The notes beneath the pieces are model-generated. The model saw nothing but the letters and a program-made list of their open reading frames with translations, did no database searches and had not been told where the DNA came from. DNA of 64,000 nt, taken from positions 1 through 64,000 of the forward strand of contig SFKX01000013.1 of assembly GCA_004553625.1 (NCBI GenBank), in the 5' to 3' direction. Source of the DNA: Clostridiales bacterium. GTDB lineage: Bacteria; Bacillota_A; Clostridia; Oscillospirales; Oscillospiraceae. Shown here piece by piece: positions 24,134-31,789 of this stretch; the stretch's first letter is position 1, and each line of letters starts with the position of its first letter. The translations under genes were made by a program, and so were the position numbers.

Positions 24134-25198
24134 ATGAAAAAAACTAGGATCATCTGCCTGCTGCTGGCTCTTGTCATGCTGCTGACCTGCCTGAGCGCCT
24201 GCGGCTCGCTCCAACAGCCCGTGGTCAACTCCGACGCCCCGGCCGAGAACACCGGCGGAGACGATGGAGAGCAGACCAAGACCGAAGCCACCTACACCAT
24301 GAACATAGGCAACGTCGCCGCCACCGAGCACCCGATCAACATCGCCCTGCGCAGCTTCAAGGAGGCTGTCGAGGAGCGCACCAACGGCGACCTCGTCGTC
24401 AACATCCACGACAACTCCGTCCTCGGCGGCGAGCTCGAGCTGCTCGAGCAGGTCAACGCCGGGACCCTGGAGTCCGCGGTCGAGATGGGCGGCGCCAACT
24501 GGGAGTCCTATAACGGCGCGGCGGACATCGCCCTCGTCCCCTTCCTCTTCGAGAGCATCGAGTCCGGACGCAAGGCCTGGAACAACACCGACTTCAGCCG
24601 CAAGTTCGAGGAAGAGGTCATCAATCCCTACGGCGCCACGATGCTCTCCGTCTGGGAGAGCGGCATGCGCCACATGACCAACAACGTCAGGCCCATCGTC
24701 GAGCCGGAGGACATGGCGGGCATCGACTTCCGCACCTCCCAGAACGACATGAAGCTCCAGATGTTCGAGGCGCTCAACTCCTCCGTCCAGATGATAGCCT
24801 TCGGCGAGCTCTTCACCGCCCTGCAGAACGGCACCGTCGACGGCCAGGAGAACCCGCTCTCCAACATCGAGTCCTCCTCCCTGGACGAGGTCCAGAAGTA
24901 CCTCTCCCTCACGGGACACATGTATGACGTCTGCATCTTCATCTGCAACACCGAGTGGTTCGAGTCCCTGCCCGAGGAGTACCAGACCATCATCATGGAG
25001 GAGGCCGCCAACGCCCGCGAGATAGAGCTCCAGGAGAACGACGAGGACGTCATCCTCCAGCGCCTCATCGACGCCGGCATGGAGGTCAACGAGGTCGATA
25101 AGGAGGCCTTCGTTGAGAGGATGTCCGACATCTGGGCCCGCTTCGACGAGGAGTACGGCGAGGAGTGGATAGACCTCGCGCTCGCCGCCCAGGAATAA
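24134..25198 (+). CDS. dctP: TRAP transporter substrate-binding lipoprotein DctP
   Basis: A 354-residue extracytoplasmic receptor of the DctP family. Residues 1-23 are a lipoprotein signal ending in LSAC, so Cys23 should carry the lipid anchor. Family hallmarks are VRPIVEPEDMAGIDFRTS near 185, whose Arg usually clamps a carboxylate, and FGELFTALQNGTVDGQENP near 225. It therefore most likely binds an organic or sugar acid in the Gram-positive wall space and delivers it to DctQM. A stem-loop follows before dctQ, which would favour higher receptor levels. The position between sugar kinases and pyruvate aldolases suggests an aldonate-like ligand. Confidence 0.95.
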   Translation: MKKTRIICLLLALVMLLTCLSACGSLQQPVVNSDAPAENTGGDDGEQTKTEATYTMNIGNVAATEHPINIALRSFKEAVEERTNGDLVVNIHDNSVLGGELELLEQVNAGTLESAVEMGGANWESYNGAADIALVPFLFESIESGRKAWNNTDFSRKFEEEVINPYGATMLSVWESGMRHMTNNVRPIVEPEDMAGIDFRTSQNDMKLQMFEALNSSVQMIAFGELFTALQNGTVDGQENPLSNIESSSLDEVQKYLSLTGHMYDVCIFICNTEWFESLPEEYQTIIMEEAANAREIELQENDEDVILQRLIDAGMEVNEVDKEAFVERMSDIWARFDEEYGEEWIDLALAAQE

Positions 25199-25215
25199 AC
25201 CCGTAATCAGACAGT

Positions 25216-25272
25216 TTGAATAGGGTCGGAGCCAGCATCGTCAAAACTGAAAACGTGCTGGCTCCGATTCAA
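25216..25272 (+). other. Stem-loop between dctP and dctQ
   Basis: TTGAAT and ATTCAA plus an 11-bp stem CGGAGCCAGCA / TGCTGGCTCCG with an 18-base loop. No T tract follows, so it probably stabilises the dctP message or limits readthrough, as often seen after binding-protein genes. Confidence 0.65.
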
Positions 25273-25301
25273 TTCCTGCGCAACAGATTTGGAGGTATCA
25301 G

Positions 25302-25877
25302 ATGGAGAAACTGCTCAATTTCATCAGGGAAGCCCTGAAGGTCTTTTGCTGCGTTGTCCTGACCCTCATGAGCGTTATCGTGTTCATGCAGGTCGTGAAC
25401 CGCAACATCTTCGGCGGCTCCTTCGTGTGGGTCGAGGAGCTTGCCGGCATGTGCATGGTGGGCATCACCTTCCTCGGCGCGGCCCTCGCCACCAGCACCA
25501 ACGCGCACACCCGTATAGATTTCATCATCCTCAAGCTGCCCAAGCGCGGCACCAAGATCATGTATATGCTCGGCAACGCGGTCTGCGCGGCCTTCGTCTG
25601 CGTACTCGGCTACTACTCCATCCCGCTCATCCGGCAGACGATAAACAGCCTGACCCCGCGCCTCAAGCTGCCCTACGCACTCAACTACATCGTCGTCCTG
25701 CTGAGCGCGGTGCTCATGCTCATCTATTTCATCGCACTCATCGTGAAGGACGCCAAGGAGCTCCGCACCATACCCAAGGGCGCCAAAAACGACCTCAATG
25801 AGTCCCTTGAAAGCAGCATGGAGGCCGAAATGGGCGACAATGTCCACATCGACGGCGTAGAGGAGGAAGATAAATGA
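25302..25877 (+). CDS. dctQ: TRAP transporter small permease DctQ
   Basis: A 191-residue membrane protein with four hydrophobic helices and the family signature FGGSFVWVEELAGMCMVGITFLG spread over residues 33-55 (the VWVEEL segment is typical). It forms the membrane complex with DctM for Na+- or H+-driven uptake. The C-terminal 40 residues are charged and cytoplasmic. The ATG has GGAGG seven bases upstream, and its end overlaps dctM by four bases. Confidence 0.93.
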   Translation: MEKLLNFIREALKVFCCVVLTLMSVIVFMQVVNRNIFGGSFVWVEELAGMCMVGITFLGAALATSTNAHTRIDFIILKLPKRGTKIMYMLGNAVCAAFVCVLGYYSIPLIRQTINSLTPRLKLPYALNYIVVLLSAVLMLIYFIALIVKDAKELRTIPKGAKNDLNESLESSMEAEMGDNVHIDGVEEEDK

Positions 25878-27154
25878 GTCCCATTGCCTTGCTTTTCATA
25901 ACCCTGGCCCTCTGCCTTGTGATGGGCGTGCCGGTCAGCTTTTCCATCGGCATCAGCTGCATGGTTTTCCTGCTCTCCAACGGCTATCCCCCGCTGGGCA
26001 TCCTCGTGCAGAGGATGGTCGGCGGAGCCCAGAGCTTCACTATGATGAGCCTGCCCATGTTCGTCTTTGCGGGCGCGCTCATGGCCTACGGCAGTACGCC
26101 CAGGCTCATGCGCCTGGCCAACATGCTCCTCGGCAGGATGCCCGGCGGCCTCGGCGCTGCGGCCATGGCCACCTGCGGCTTCTTCGGCGCCGTCTCCGGC
26201 TCCGGCGTCGCCAGCACCGCGGCCATCGGCAGCATCATGGGTCCCGAGATGATCAAACAGGGCTACAGCCGCGGCATCACCGCCGGCCTGCTCGCCGCCG
26301 GCGGCACCATGGCCAGCATCATCCCGCCCAGCATCGTCATGGTCGTCTACTCCGCCTCCGCGAACGTCTCCATCGGCGATATGTTCCTCGCCGGCTTCAT
26401 CCCCGGCGTCATCACCATCCTCGCGCTCATCACCCTCAACTGCGTCATAGCCAAAAAGCGCGGCACTCAGAACCTCGCCCACAACTACACCTCCAAGGAA
26501 AAGGTCGCCATCTGGCTCGATGCGCTGCTGCCCCTCGTCACCCCGGTCATCATCCTGGGCGGCGTCCTGAGCGGCATACTCACCGCCACCGAGGCCTCCG
26601 TCATCGCCGCGCTCTACGCCTTCCTGCTGGCTGTCTTTGTCTACAAGGAGATAAACCTCAAGAAGTTCGTCAAGGTCGCCTGCGAGAGCGTCGTCAGCAG
26701 CTCCATCATCCTCTTCATCATCGCTGCCGCCACGCCCTTCGGCTGGATTATGGCCACCCAGAACATCCCGCAGATGTTCACCACCGCCCTGCTCACCATG
26801 ACCAGCAACCCCTATGTCATCCTGGGCATCTTCTTCGTCCTGCTGCTCATCCTGGGCTGCTTCATGGAGACCATCTGCATCATAATCCTCATGACCCCCA
26901 TCCTCCTGCCCATCGCAAAGCAGATGGGGCTCGAACCGGTCCACTTCGGCATAGCCATGCTCATGAACCTCGCCGTCGGCGGCTGCACTCCGCCCCTCTC
27001 CGTCTGCCTCTTCACCTCTTGCCGAATACTTAAAATGAGGATAGAGGAGAGCTTCCCGGATATGTGGTATGTGCTCATAGTCGTCACGCTCTGCGCTCTG
27101 CTCGTGCTGGCCTGGCCGGACCTCTCCATGTTCCTTGTCAATCTCTCCAAGTAA
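25874..27154 (+). CDS. dctM: TRAP transporter large permease DctM
   Basis: A 426-residue protein with about 12 helices, the ion-coupled transport subunit of the TRAP system. Conserved segments include LPMFVFAGALMAYG near 60, GAVSGSGVASTAAIGS near 105 and MNLAVGGCTPPLSVCLF near 365. It transports the ligand delivered by DctP. It is translationally coupled to dctQ (ATGA) and followed 20 bases later by the first tandem HpaI aldolase, linking import to aldol cleavage. Confidence 0.95.
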   Translation: MSPIALLFITLALCLVMGVPVSFSIGISCMVFLLSNGYPPLGILVQRMVGGAQSFTMMSLPMFVFAGALMAYGSTPRLMRLANMLLGRMPGGLGAAAMATCGFFGAVSGSGVASTAAIGSIMGPEMIKQGYSRGITAGLLAAGGTMASIIPPSIVMVVYSASANVSIGDMFLAGFIPGVITILALITLNCVIAKKRGTQNLAHNYTSKEKVAIWLDALLPLVTPVIILGGVLSGILTATEASVIAALYAFLLAVFVYKEINLKKFVKVACESVVSSSIILFIIAAATPFGWIMATQNIPQMFTTALLTMTSNPYVILGIFFVLLLILGCFMETICIIILMTPILLPIAKQMGLEPVHFGIAMLMNLAVGGCTPPLSVCLFTSCRILKMRIEESFPDMWYVLIVVTLCALLVLAWPDLSMFLVNLSK

Positions 27155-27174
27155 TTGAAAGAAGGTAATTAAAA

Positions 27175-27939
27175 ATGATGCAGCAGAATTTCAAAAAGCT
27201 CTTTGAGACCGGCGAGCGCGTAGCGGGCCTGTTCTTCAACGCCGCCTGCCCCGAGGTCCTCGAGATCGCCGCTTACGCCGGCTTCAAGTTCGGCATAATC
27301 GACAACGAGCACGGCAGCTGGGACGGCGCCACCCATGCCCACATGATCCGCGCCGCGGACGCTGCCGGCATGGTGCCCATCGTCCGCGTCTCCCGCATCG
27401 ACGAGACCGAGATCAAAAAGGCCCTCGACTGCGGCGCGGCCGGCGTCATGATCCCCGGCGTCAGCAGTGTCGAGGACGCCAAGCTCGCACTCAAATACAG
27501 CAAGTTCGCCCCCGTCGGGATGCGCGGCGCCTGCCCCTATGTCCGCGCCAACCAGTTCAGCGCCGGCGACAAGACCAAGTATTTCGACGAGTGCAACAAG
27601 GAGCAGGTCGTCATCATGCTCATAGAGGGCAAGGGCGGACTCGAGTCCTTTGACGACATCATCGCCCTCGAGGGCGTCAACTGCGTGTTCTTCGGCCCCT
27701 GCGACATGGCCGTGTCCCTCGGCCACCCCGGCGAGGACGACCACCCCGAGGTCATCGCCGCCATCACCGACATGATAGCCCGCGCCAAGGCCAAGGGCGT
27801 CTACTGCGGCATGATGGGCTTCGACGGCAAGGACAGCCGCTACTGGCTCGACAAGGGCGCCGATTACGTCTGCGCGCTCAGCGACGTCGGCCTCTTCTTC
27901 GAGGTCTGCAAAAAGACCATGCGCGAGATAAACGAGTAA
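27175..27939 (+). CDS. HpcH/HpaI-family aldolase (tandem copy 2)
   Basis: A 254-residue pyruvate aldolase of the HpaI family. Catalytic residues: His in IIDNEHGSWD near 45, Arg in VRVSRIDE, Glu in MLIEGKGG near 149 and Asp in FFGPCDMAVSLG near 175. It sits directly behind the TRAP permease, so it likely cleaves a 2-oxo-acid made from the imported compound. The next gene is a tandem paralogue of identical length with about four-fifths of residues shared by eye. Their middle thirds (around 27470-27760 and 28260-28560) are nearly identical in DNA too. Confidence 0.9.
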   Translation: MMQQNFKKLFETGERVAGLFFNAACPEVLEIAAYAGFKFGIIDNEHGSWDGATHAHMIRAADAAGMVPIVRVSRIDETEIKKALDCGAAGVMIPGVSSVEDAKLALKYSKFAPVGMRGACPYVRANQFSAGDKTKYFDECNKEQVVIMLIEGKGGLESFDDIIALEGVNCVFFGPCDMAVSLGHPGEDDHPEVIAAITDMIARAKAKGVYCGMMGFDGKDSRYWLDKGADYVCALSDVGLFFEVCKKTMREINE

Positions 27940-27972
27940 TTACGCCGGGGACTGCAAGGAGGCTTGATCCAA

Positions 27973-28737
27973 ATGATGCAGCAGAGCTTCAAAAAGCTGC
28001 TTGAAAACGAAAAACGCATCGTCGGCATGTTCGTCAACACGGCCTGCCCCGAATTCCTGGAGATCGCCGCATACACCGGCTACAAGTTCGTCATCATAGA
28101 CAACGAGCACGGCTGCTGGGACGGCGAGACCAACTCCCACCTCATCCGCGCCGCGGACGCCGCAGGGATAGTCCCGCTGGTCCGCGTCTCGCAGATCGAC
28201 GAGACGGAGATAAAAAAGGCCCTCGATTCCGGGGCCTCCGGCGTCATGATCCCCGGCGTCAGCAGCGTGGCGGACGCCGAGCTCGCCCTCAAATACAGCA
28301 AGTTCGCCCCCGTCGGGATGCGCGGAGCCTGCCCCTACGTGCGCGCCAACCAGTTCAGCGCCGGGGACAAGACCAAGTATTTCGACGAGTGCAACAAAGA
28401 GCAGGTCGTCATCATGCTCGTCGAGGGCAAGGAGGGCCTCGCGGCCTTTGACGACATCATCGCCCTCGAGGGCGTCAACTGCGTGTTCTTCGGCCCCTGC
28501 GACCTGGCGGTCTCCCTCGGCCACCCCGGCGAGGACGACCACCCCGAGGTCATCGCCGCCATCAAGGACATGACCGCCCGCGCCAGAGCCAAGGGCGTAT
28601 ACACCGGTATGCTCGGCTTTGACGGCAAAAACAGCCGCTACTGGCTCGACCAGGGCATCGACTACATCTGCGCCCTGAGCGACGGCGGACTGTTCTTCGA
28701 GATCTGCCAAAAGACCCTGAAGGAGATTAACGAGTGA
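27973..28737 (+). CDS. HpcH/HpaI-family aldolase (tandem copy 3)
   Basis: A 254-residue paralogue of the preceding gene with the same catalytic residues (DNEHGCWD, VRVSQIDE, MLVEGKEG, FFGPCDLAVSLG). Differences from copy 2 concentrate in the first 75 and last 60 residues; residues about 100-185 are almost unchanged, so either duplication is recent or gene conversion maintains the core. The ATG at 27973 is chosen by alignment with copy 2 (both start MMQQ) and by GGAGG ten bases upstream. A strong terminator follows. The two may differ in aldehyde preference or chirality, which the sequence cannot tell. Confidence 0.9.
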   Translation: MMQQSFKKLLENEKRIVGMFVNTACPEFLEIAAYTGYKFVIIDNEHGCWDGETNSHLIRAADAAGIVPLVRVSQIDETEIKKALDSGASGVMIPGVSSVADAELALKYSKFAPVGMRGACPYVRANQFSAGDKTKYFDECNKEQVVIMLVEGKEGLAAFDDIIALEGVNCVFFGPCDLAVSLGHPGEDDHPEVIAAIKDMTARARAKGVYTGMLGFDGKNSRYWLDQGIDYICALSDGGLFFEICQKTLKEINE

Positions 28738-28761
28738 TGCGGCTCTTTCACTCCTGAGCCG

Positions 28762-28796
28762 GCCGGGGCCTGCTTAGGCAGGCCCCGGCTTTTTTC
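28762..28796 (+). terminator. Strong terminator after the tandem aldolases
   Basis: A perfect 12-bp GC stem (28762-28773 with 28778-28789), loop TTAG, then seven T. The ulaE-like gene begins 20 bases later with no clear promoter, so it depends on readthrough. Confidence 0.9.
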
Positions 28797-28815
28797 TGAT
28801 TTGGAGGTGTATTGA

Positions 28816-29718
28816 GTGCTTGGCCGCCACTTGCTGGGCATTTACGAAAAGGCCTTTCCCGAGGACTGGTCCTGGGAGCGCAGGCTCGCAGAGGCCAAGG
28901 CCCTGGGCTTCGACTACATGGAACTGAGCATAGACGAGAGCGACGGGAGGCTCGAGCGCCTCCTCTGGTCCGGGCAGGAGCTGGAAAAGCTGCACAGCCT
29001 CTCCGTGGAGGCCGGACTGCCGCTCATGTCCCTCTGCCTGAGCGCGCACAGGCGCTTCCCGCTCGGCAGCCGGGACGCCGAGGTCCGCGCCGCCGCGCTC
29101 GAGATCATGCGCAGGGCCATAGACTTCGCCGCAGCCGTCGGCATCCGCGTCATCCAGCTCGCGGGCTACGACGTCTACTATGAGCCTTCAACGCCGGAAT
29201 CCGTCCGGCACTTCAAGGAGGGCATACGCGCCGCCGCAGATATGGCCGCGCAAAAACAGGTCATGCTCGCAATGGAGATCATGGACACCCGCTTCATGAA
29301 CTCCATCACAAAGCACATGGCCCTCGAGCGGGACATCTGCAGCCCCTGGTACAAGCTCTATCCGGACATCGGCAACCTCAGCGCCTGGCCGGAAAACAAC
29401 GTCGCAGCCGAGCTGGACAGGGGCGCGGGCAGCATCGTCGCCGTCCACCTGAAGGATACGCTCGCCGTGGGCCGGGACTTCCCAGGCCAGTTCCGGAGCG
29501 TCCCCTTCGGCTCGGGCTGCGTGGACTTCAAGAGCTGCTTCGCCCGGCTCGAGGCCGCGGGCTACGCCGGGCCGTATATGATAGAGATGTGGAGCTCCGG
29601 CGGCCCCGGAGACAGCGCCGAGATAGCCAGAGTCAAGCGCTGGCTGGAGCTGCAGTTTGCCGCCGGTGTCTCGGAAACGCAGAGGTGTGGAAATGAACTA
29701 CTATCTAGGATTGGATAG
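28816..29718 (+). CDS. ulaE: L-xylulose/L-ribulose-5-phosphate 3-epimerase family (UlaE/SgbU-like)
   Basis: A 300-residue TIM barrel of the UlaE group, which interconverts L-xylulose 5-phosphate and L-ribulose 5-phosphate in ascorbate or diketogulonate breakdown. Signatures: LGIYEKAFP at the start, MELSIDESD near 35, LAGYDVYYE near 116, MEIMDTRFMNSI near 155 and YPDIGNLSAW near 184 with metal ligands. The start is a GTG at 28816, eight bases after GGAGG. No UlaD-type decarboxylase is present, so the classical pathway is incomplete here. Its end overlaps the next kinase by 26 bases. Confidence 0.85.
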   Translation: MLGRHLLGIYEKAFPEDWSWERRLAEAKALGFDYMELSIDESDGRLERLLWSGQELEKLHSLSVEAGLPLMSLCLSAHRRFPLGSRDAEVRAAALEIMRRAIDFAAAVGIRVIQLAGYDVYYEPSTPESVRHFKEGIRAAADMAAQKQVMLAMEIMDTRFMNSITKHMALERDICSPWYKLYPDIGNLSAWPENNVAAELDRGAGSIVAVHLKDTLAVGRDFPGQFRSVPFGSGCVDFKSCFARLEAAGYAGPYMIEMWSSGGPGDSAEIARVKRWLELQFAAGVSETQRCGNELLSRIG

Positions 29719-31243
29719 CGGCGGGACCAGGACCAAGGCCGCGCTCTTCACCGCCGGAGGACGCGAGCTCTGCTCCGCCTCCGTGCCGGGCGCCGTGCTC
29801 TCGTCCCGGCCCGGCCACGCCGAGCGGGATATGGAGGAGCTCTGGCAGAGCGCCTGCGAGGTCATCCGCCGCGTGGTGGAAAAGTCCGGCGTCCGGCCCG
29901 AGGAGGTCGCCGCGCTCGGCATCTGCGGCCACGGCAAGGGCCTCTACCTCTGGGGCCGGGACGGGCGCCCCGCGCGCCCGGGCATAGTCTCCGCGGACAG
30001 CCGGGCTTACAGATACCCCGAGCTCTGGCGCGCGGAGGGCAGGCTCGAGCTCGCCCGGCGCAGGACGCTCCAGGACATGCTCCCCTGCCACCCCGCCGCG
30101 CTGCTCGCCTGGCTGCGCGACAATGAGCCGCAGAGCTTTGCGGAAATACGCTGGGTCTTTTCCTGCAAGGACTACCTCCGCTTCCGCTTTACGGGCGAGG
30201 CCGCAGCCGAGCTCACGGACTCCTCCGGCTCCGGGCTTCTGGACCTGCGCTCGCGCCGCTACGAGCCGGAGCTCCTGGAGCTCTTCGGCCTGGGCGAAAT
30301 ACGCGGCGCGCTCCCGCCCCTCGCTGACTCGGGGGAGCTCTGCGGCAGACTCAGCGCCGGGGCCGCCCGGCTCTGCGGGCTCCTGCCCGGCACGCCGGTC
30401 TCCGGCGGGATGTTCGATATCGACGCCTGCGCCCTGGCCGCCGGGCTCCGGGGCGAGGGCGAGCTCTGCGCCGTCGCCGGGACCTGGTCCATCAACGAAT
30501 ACCTCAGCCGCGAGCCCGTCACGGACGGCAGCGCCGCCATGAACAGCCTCTACTGCATCCCCGGCTTCTACCTCATCGAGGAGTCCAGCCCCACCTCCGC
30601 CGGGAACGCCGAGTGGTTCCTGCGCAGGCTCATGCCCGAGTTCGCGGAGGGCTGCGCCGGCTCCGGCTCCAGCCCCTACGAAGCGATGAACGCCTGGGTC
30701 GAGAGCGTCCCGCCCGAGGAGTTCGTCCCCGTGTTCCTGCCCTTTGTCCTGGGCAGCAACGCGCACCCGAACGCCCGCGGCTCCTTCCTGGGCCTGAGCG
30801 CGGCGCACGGGCGCGAACACCTCCTGCGCAGTCTCTATGAGGGCGTGGTGTTCTCGCACAGGACGCACATCGACCGCCTGCTCCGCGGCATGGCCGAGCC
30901 GCCCGCGCTCCTGCGCCTCACTGGCGGCGCGGCGCGCAGTCCGGTCTGGTCGCAGATGTTCGCGGACGCCATGGGCCTGCCTGTGGAGGCCGCAGCCGCC
31001 GGGGAGCCCGGCGCGCTGGGCGCGGCCATGTCCGCCGCCGTCGCCGCCGGGGAGTATCCCAGTCTGGCAGATGCCGCAGGGGCCATGCGGCCCGGCTCCG
31101 CCCGGTATGAGCCCAGGCCGGAGCTCGCGGAGATCTACGCCGAAAAATATGCGCTCTACCGCGGCGCGCTCGACTGCCTCGAGCCCCTTTGGGACCGAAT
31201 GCAGCGCCTCGTCGAAAAAAGCCGCCCCGCAGGCGGACAATAA
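29693..31243 (+). CDS. FGGY-family carbohydrate kinase (L-xylulokinase-like)
   Basis: A 516-residue sugar kinase. The first phosphate motif is YYLGLDSGGTRTK (the usual GTT is GGT). ICGHGKGLYLWG near 79 and LTGGAARSPVW near 410 define the group that includes LyxK and YgcE-like kinases. In the yia/sgb operons a LyxK kinase works with a SgbU epimerase and a TRAP importer, and the same three functions are together here. The ATG at 29693 has AGAGG upstream. It is the last gene of the right arm, followed by a strong terminator. It has only distant similarity to the first kinase at 22351. Confidence 0.87.
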   Translation: MNYYLGLDSGGTRTKAALFTAGGRELCSASVPGAVLSSRPGHAERDMEELWQSACEVIRRVVEKSGVRPEEVAALGICGHGKGLYLWGRDGRPARPGIVSADSRAYRYPELWRAEGRLELARRRTLQDMLPCHPAALLAWLRDNEPQSFAEIRWVFSCKDYLRFRFTGEAAAELTDSSGSGLLDLRSRRYEPELLELFGLGEIRGALPPLADSGELCGRLSAGAARLCGLLPGTPVSGGMFDIDACALAAGLRGEGELCAVAGTWSINEYLSREPVTDGSAAMNSLYCIPGFYLIEESSPTSAGNAEWFLRRLMPEFAEGCAGSGSSPYEAMNAWVESVPPEEFVPVFLPFVLGSNAHPNARGSFLGLSAAHGREHLLRSLYEGVVFSHRTHIDRLLRGMAEPPALLRLTGGAARSPVWSQMFADAMGLPVEAAAAGEPGALGAAMSAAVAAGEYPSLADAAGAMRPGSARYEPRPELAEIYAEKYALYRGALDCLEPLWDRMQRLVEKSRPAGGQ

Positions 31244-31247
31244 AAAT

Positions 31248-31277
31248 GGCGCGCAGCGAGTGCTGCGCGCCTTTTTT
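31248..31277. terminator. Bidirectional terminator between the catabolic operon and the copper operon
   Basis: A perfect 10-bp stem (31248-31257 with 31262-31271) and six T; A residues on the left side also serve copZ on the minus strand. Confidence 0.88.
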
Positions 31278-31287
31278 ATGCCCTTTT

Positions 31288-31476
31288 TTACTCCGCGGTG
31301 AAGCCGATGTCGTCGAGCTCGGCGCGGGCCTTTTCGGCCTCGGCGGGGCCGCCCTCGACCTTTACCGTCTTTTCCGCGAGGCTCACCTCGAACTTCAGCT
31401 CCGCCTCCGTCAGCGCCTTCGTTATCCGCGCGACGCATTTTTCGCAGTGCATATCCGGTACTTTCAGTGTGGTCAT
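31288..31476 (-). CDS. copZ: Copper chaperone, heavy-metal-associated domain protein CopZ
   Basis: A 62-residue single HMA domain. The metal site is MHCEKCV (CxxC) near residue 9, and the ferredoxin-like fold pattern ends in IGFTAE. It passes Cu(I) to CopA or CsoR in the cytosol. It is the last gene of copA-csoR-copZ, 13 bases after csoR. Confidence 0.93.
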   Translation of the reverse strand: MTTLKVPDMHCEKCVARITKALTEAELKFEVSLAEKTVKVEGGPAEAEKARAELDDIGFTAE

Positions 31477-31489
31477 TTCGGTTTTCCTC

Positions 31490-31789
31490 CTATTTCAATA
31501 GTTTTTGCAGCATGTTCACCAGCTCGTCCACGACCTCGTCGTCGCCCTGGCGGATGCCGTCCGCGACGCAGGTCTTGATGTGGCTGCCCAGCAGCTGGCG
31601 GGAAAAGGCGTTCAGCGCCGCCTGGATGGCCGAGACCTGCATCAGTATGTCCACGCAGTAGGCCTCCTCCTCCACCTGGCGCTTCACTCCGCGCACCTGG
31701 CCCTCTATCCGGCTCAGGCGGTTTATGAGGCTCCGGTATTCCTCCTCGCTCCGGTGTTTCTTCTTCTCCGTATGGCAGCACTCGCTCAC
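31490..31789 (-). CDS. csoR: Copper-sensing transcriptional repressor CsoR
   Basis: A 99-residue all-helical CsoR/DUF156 repressor. The Cu(I) ligands are recognisable as Cys in EAYCVDILMQ, then His and Cys in GSHIKTC, the C-H-C set of copper-type members. It releases its operator when Cu(I) binds. I place the start at the GTG at 31789, which overlaps the copA stop (GTGA) and follows GGGGGAAG; the frame is also open upstream inside copA. The operator is in the promoter spacer at 34073-34089. Confidence 0.92.
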   Translation of the reverse strand: MSECCHTEKKKHRSEEEYRSLINRLSRIEGQVRGVKRQVEEEAYCVDILMQVSAIQAALNAFSRQLLGSHIKTCVADGIRQGDDEVVDELVNMLQKLLK

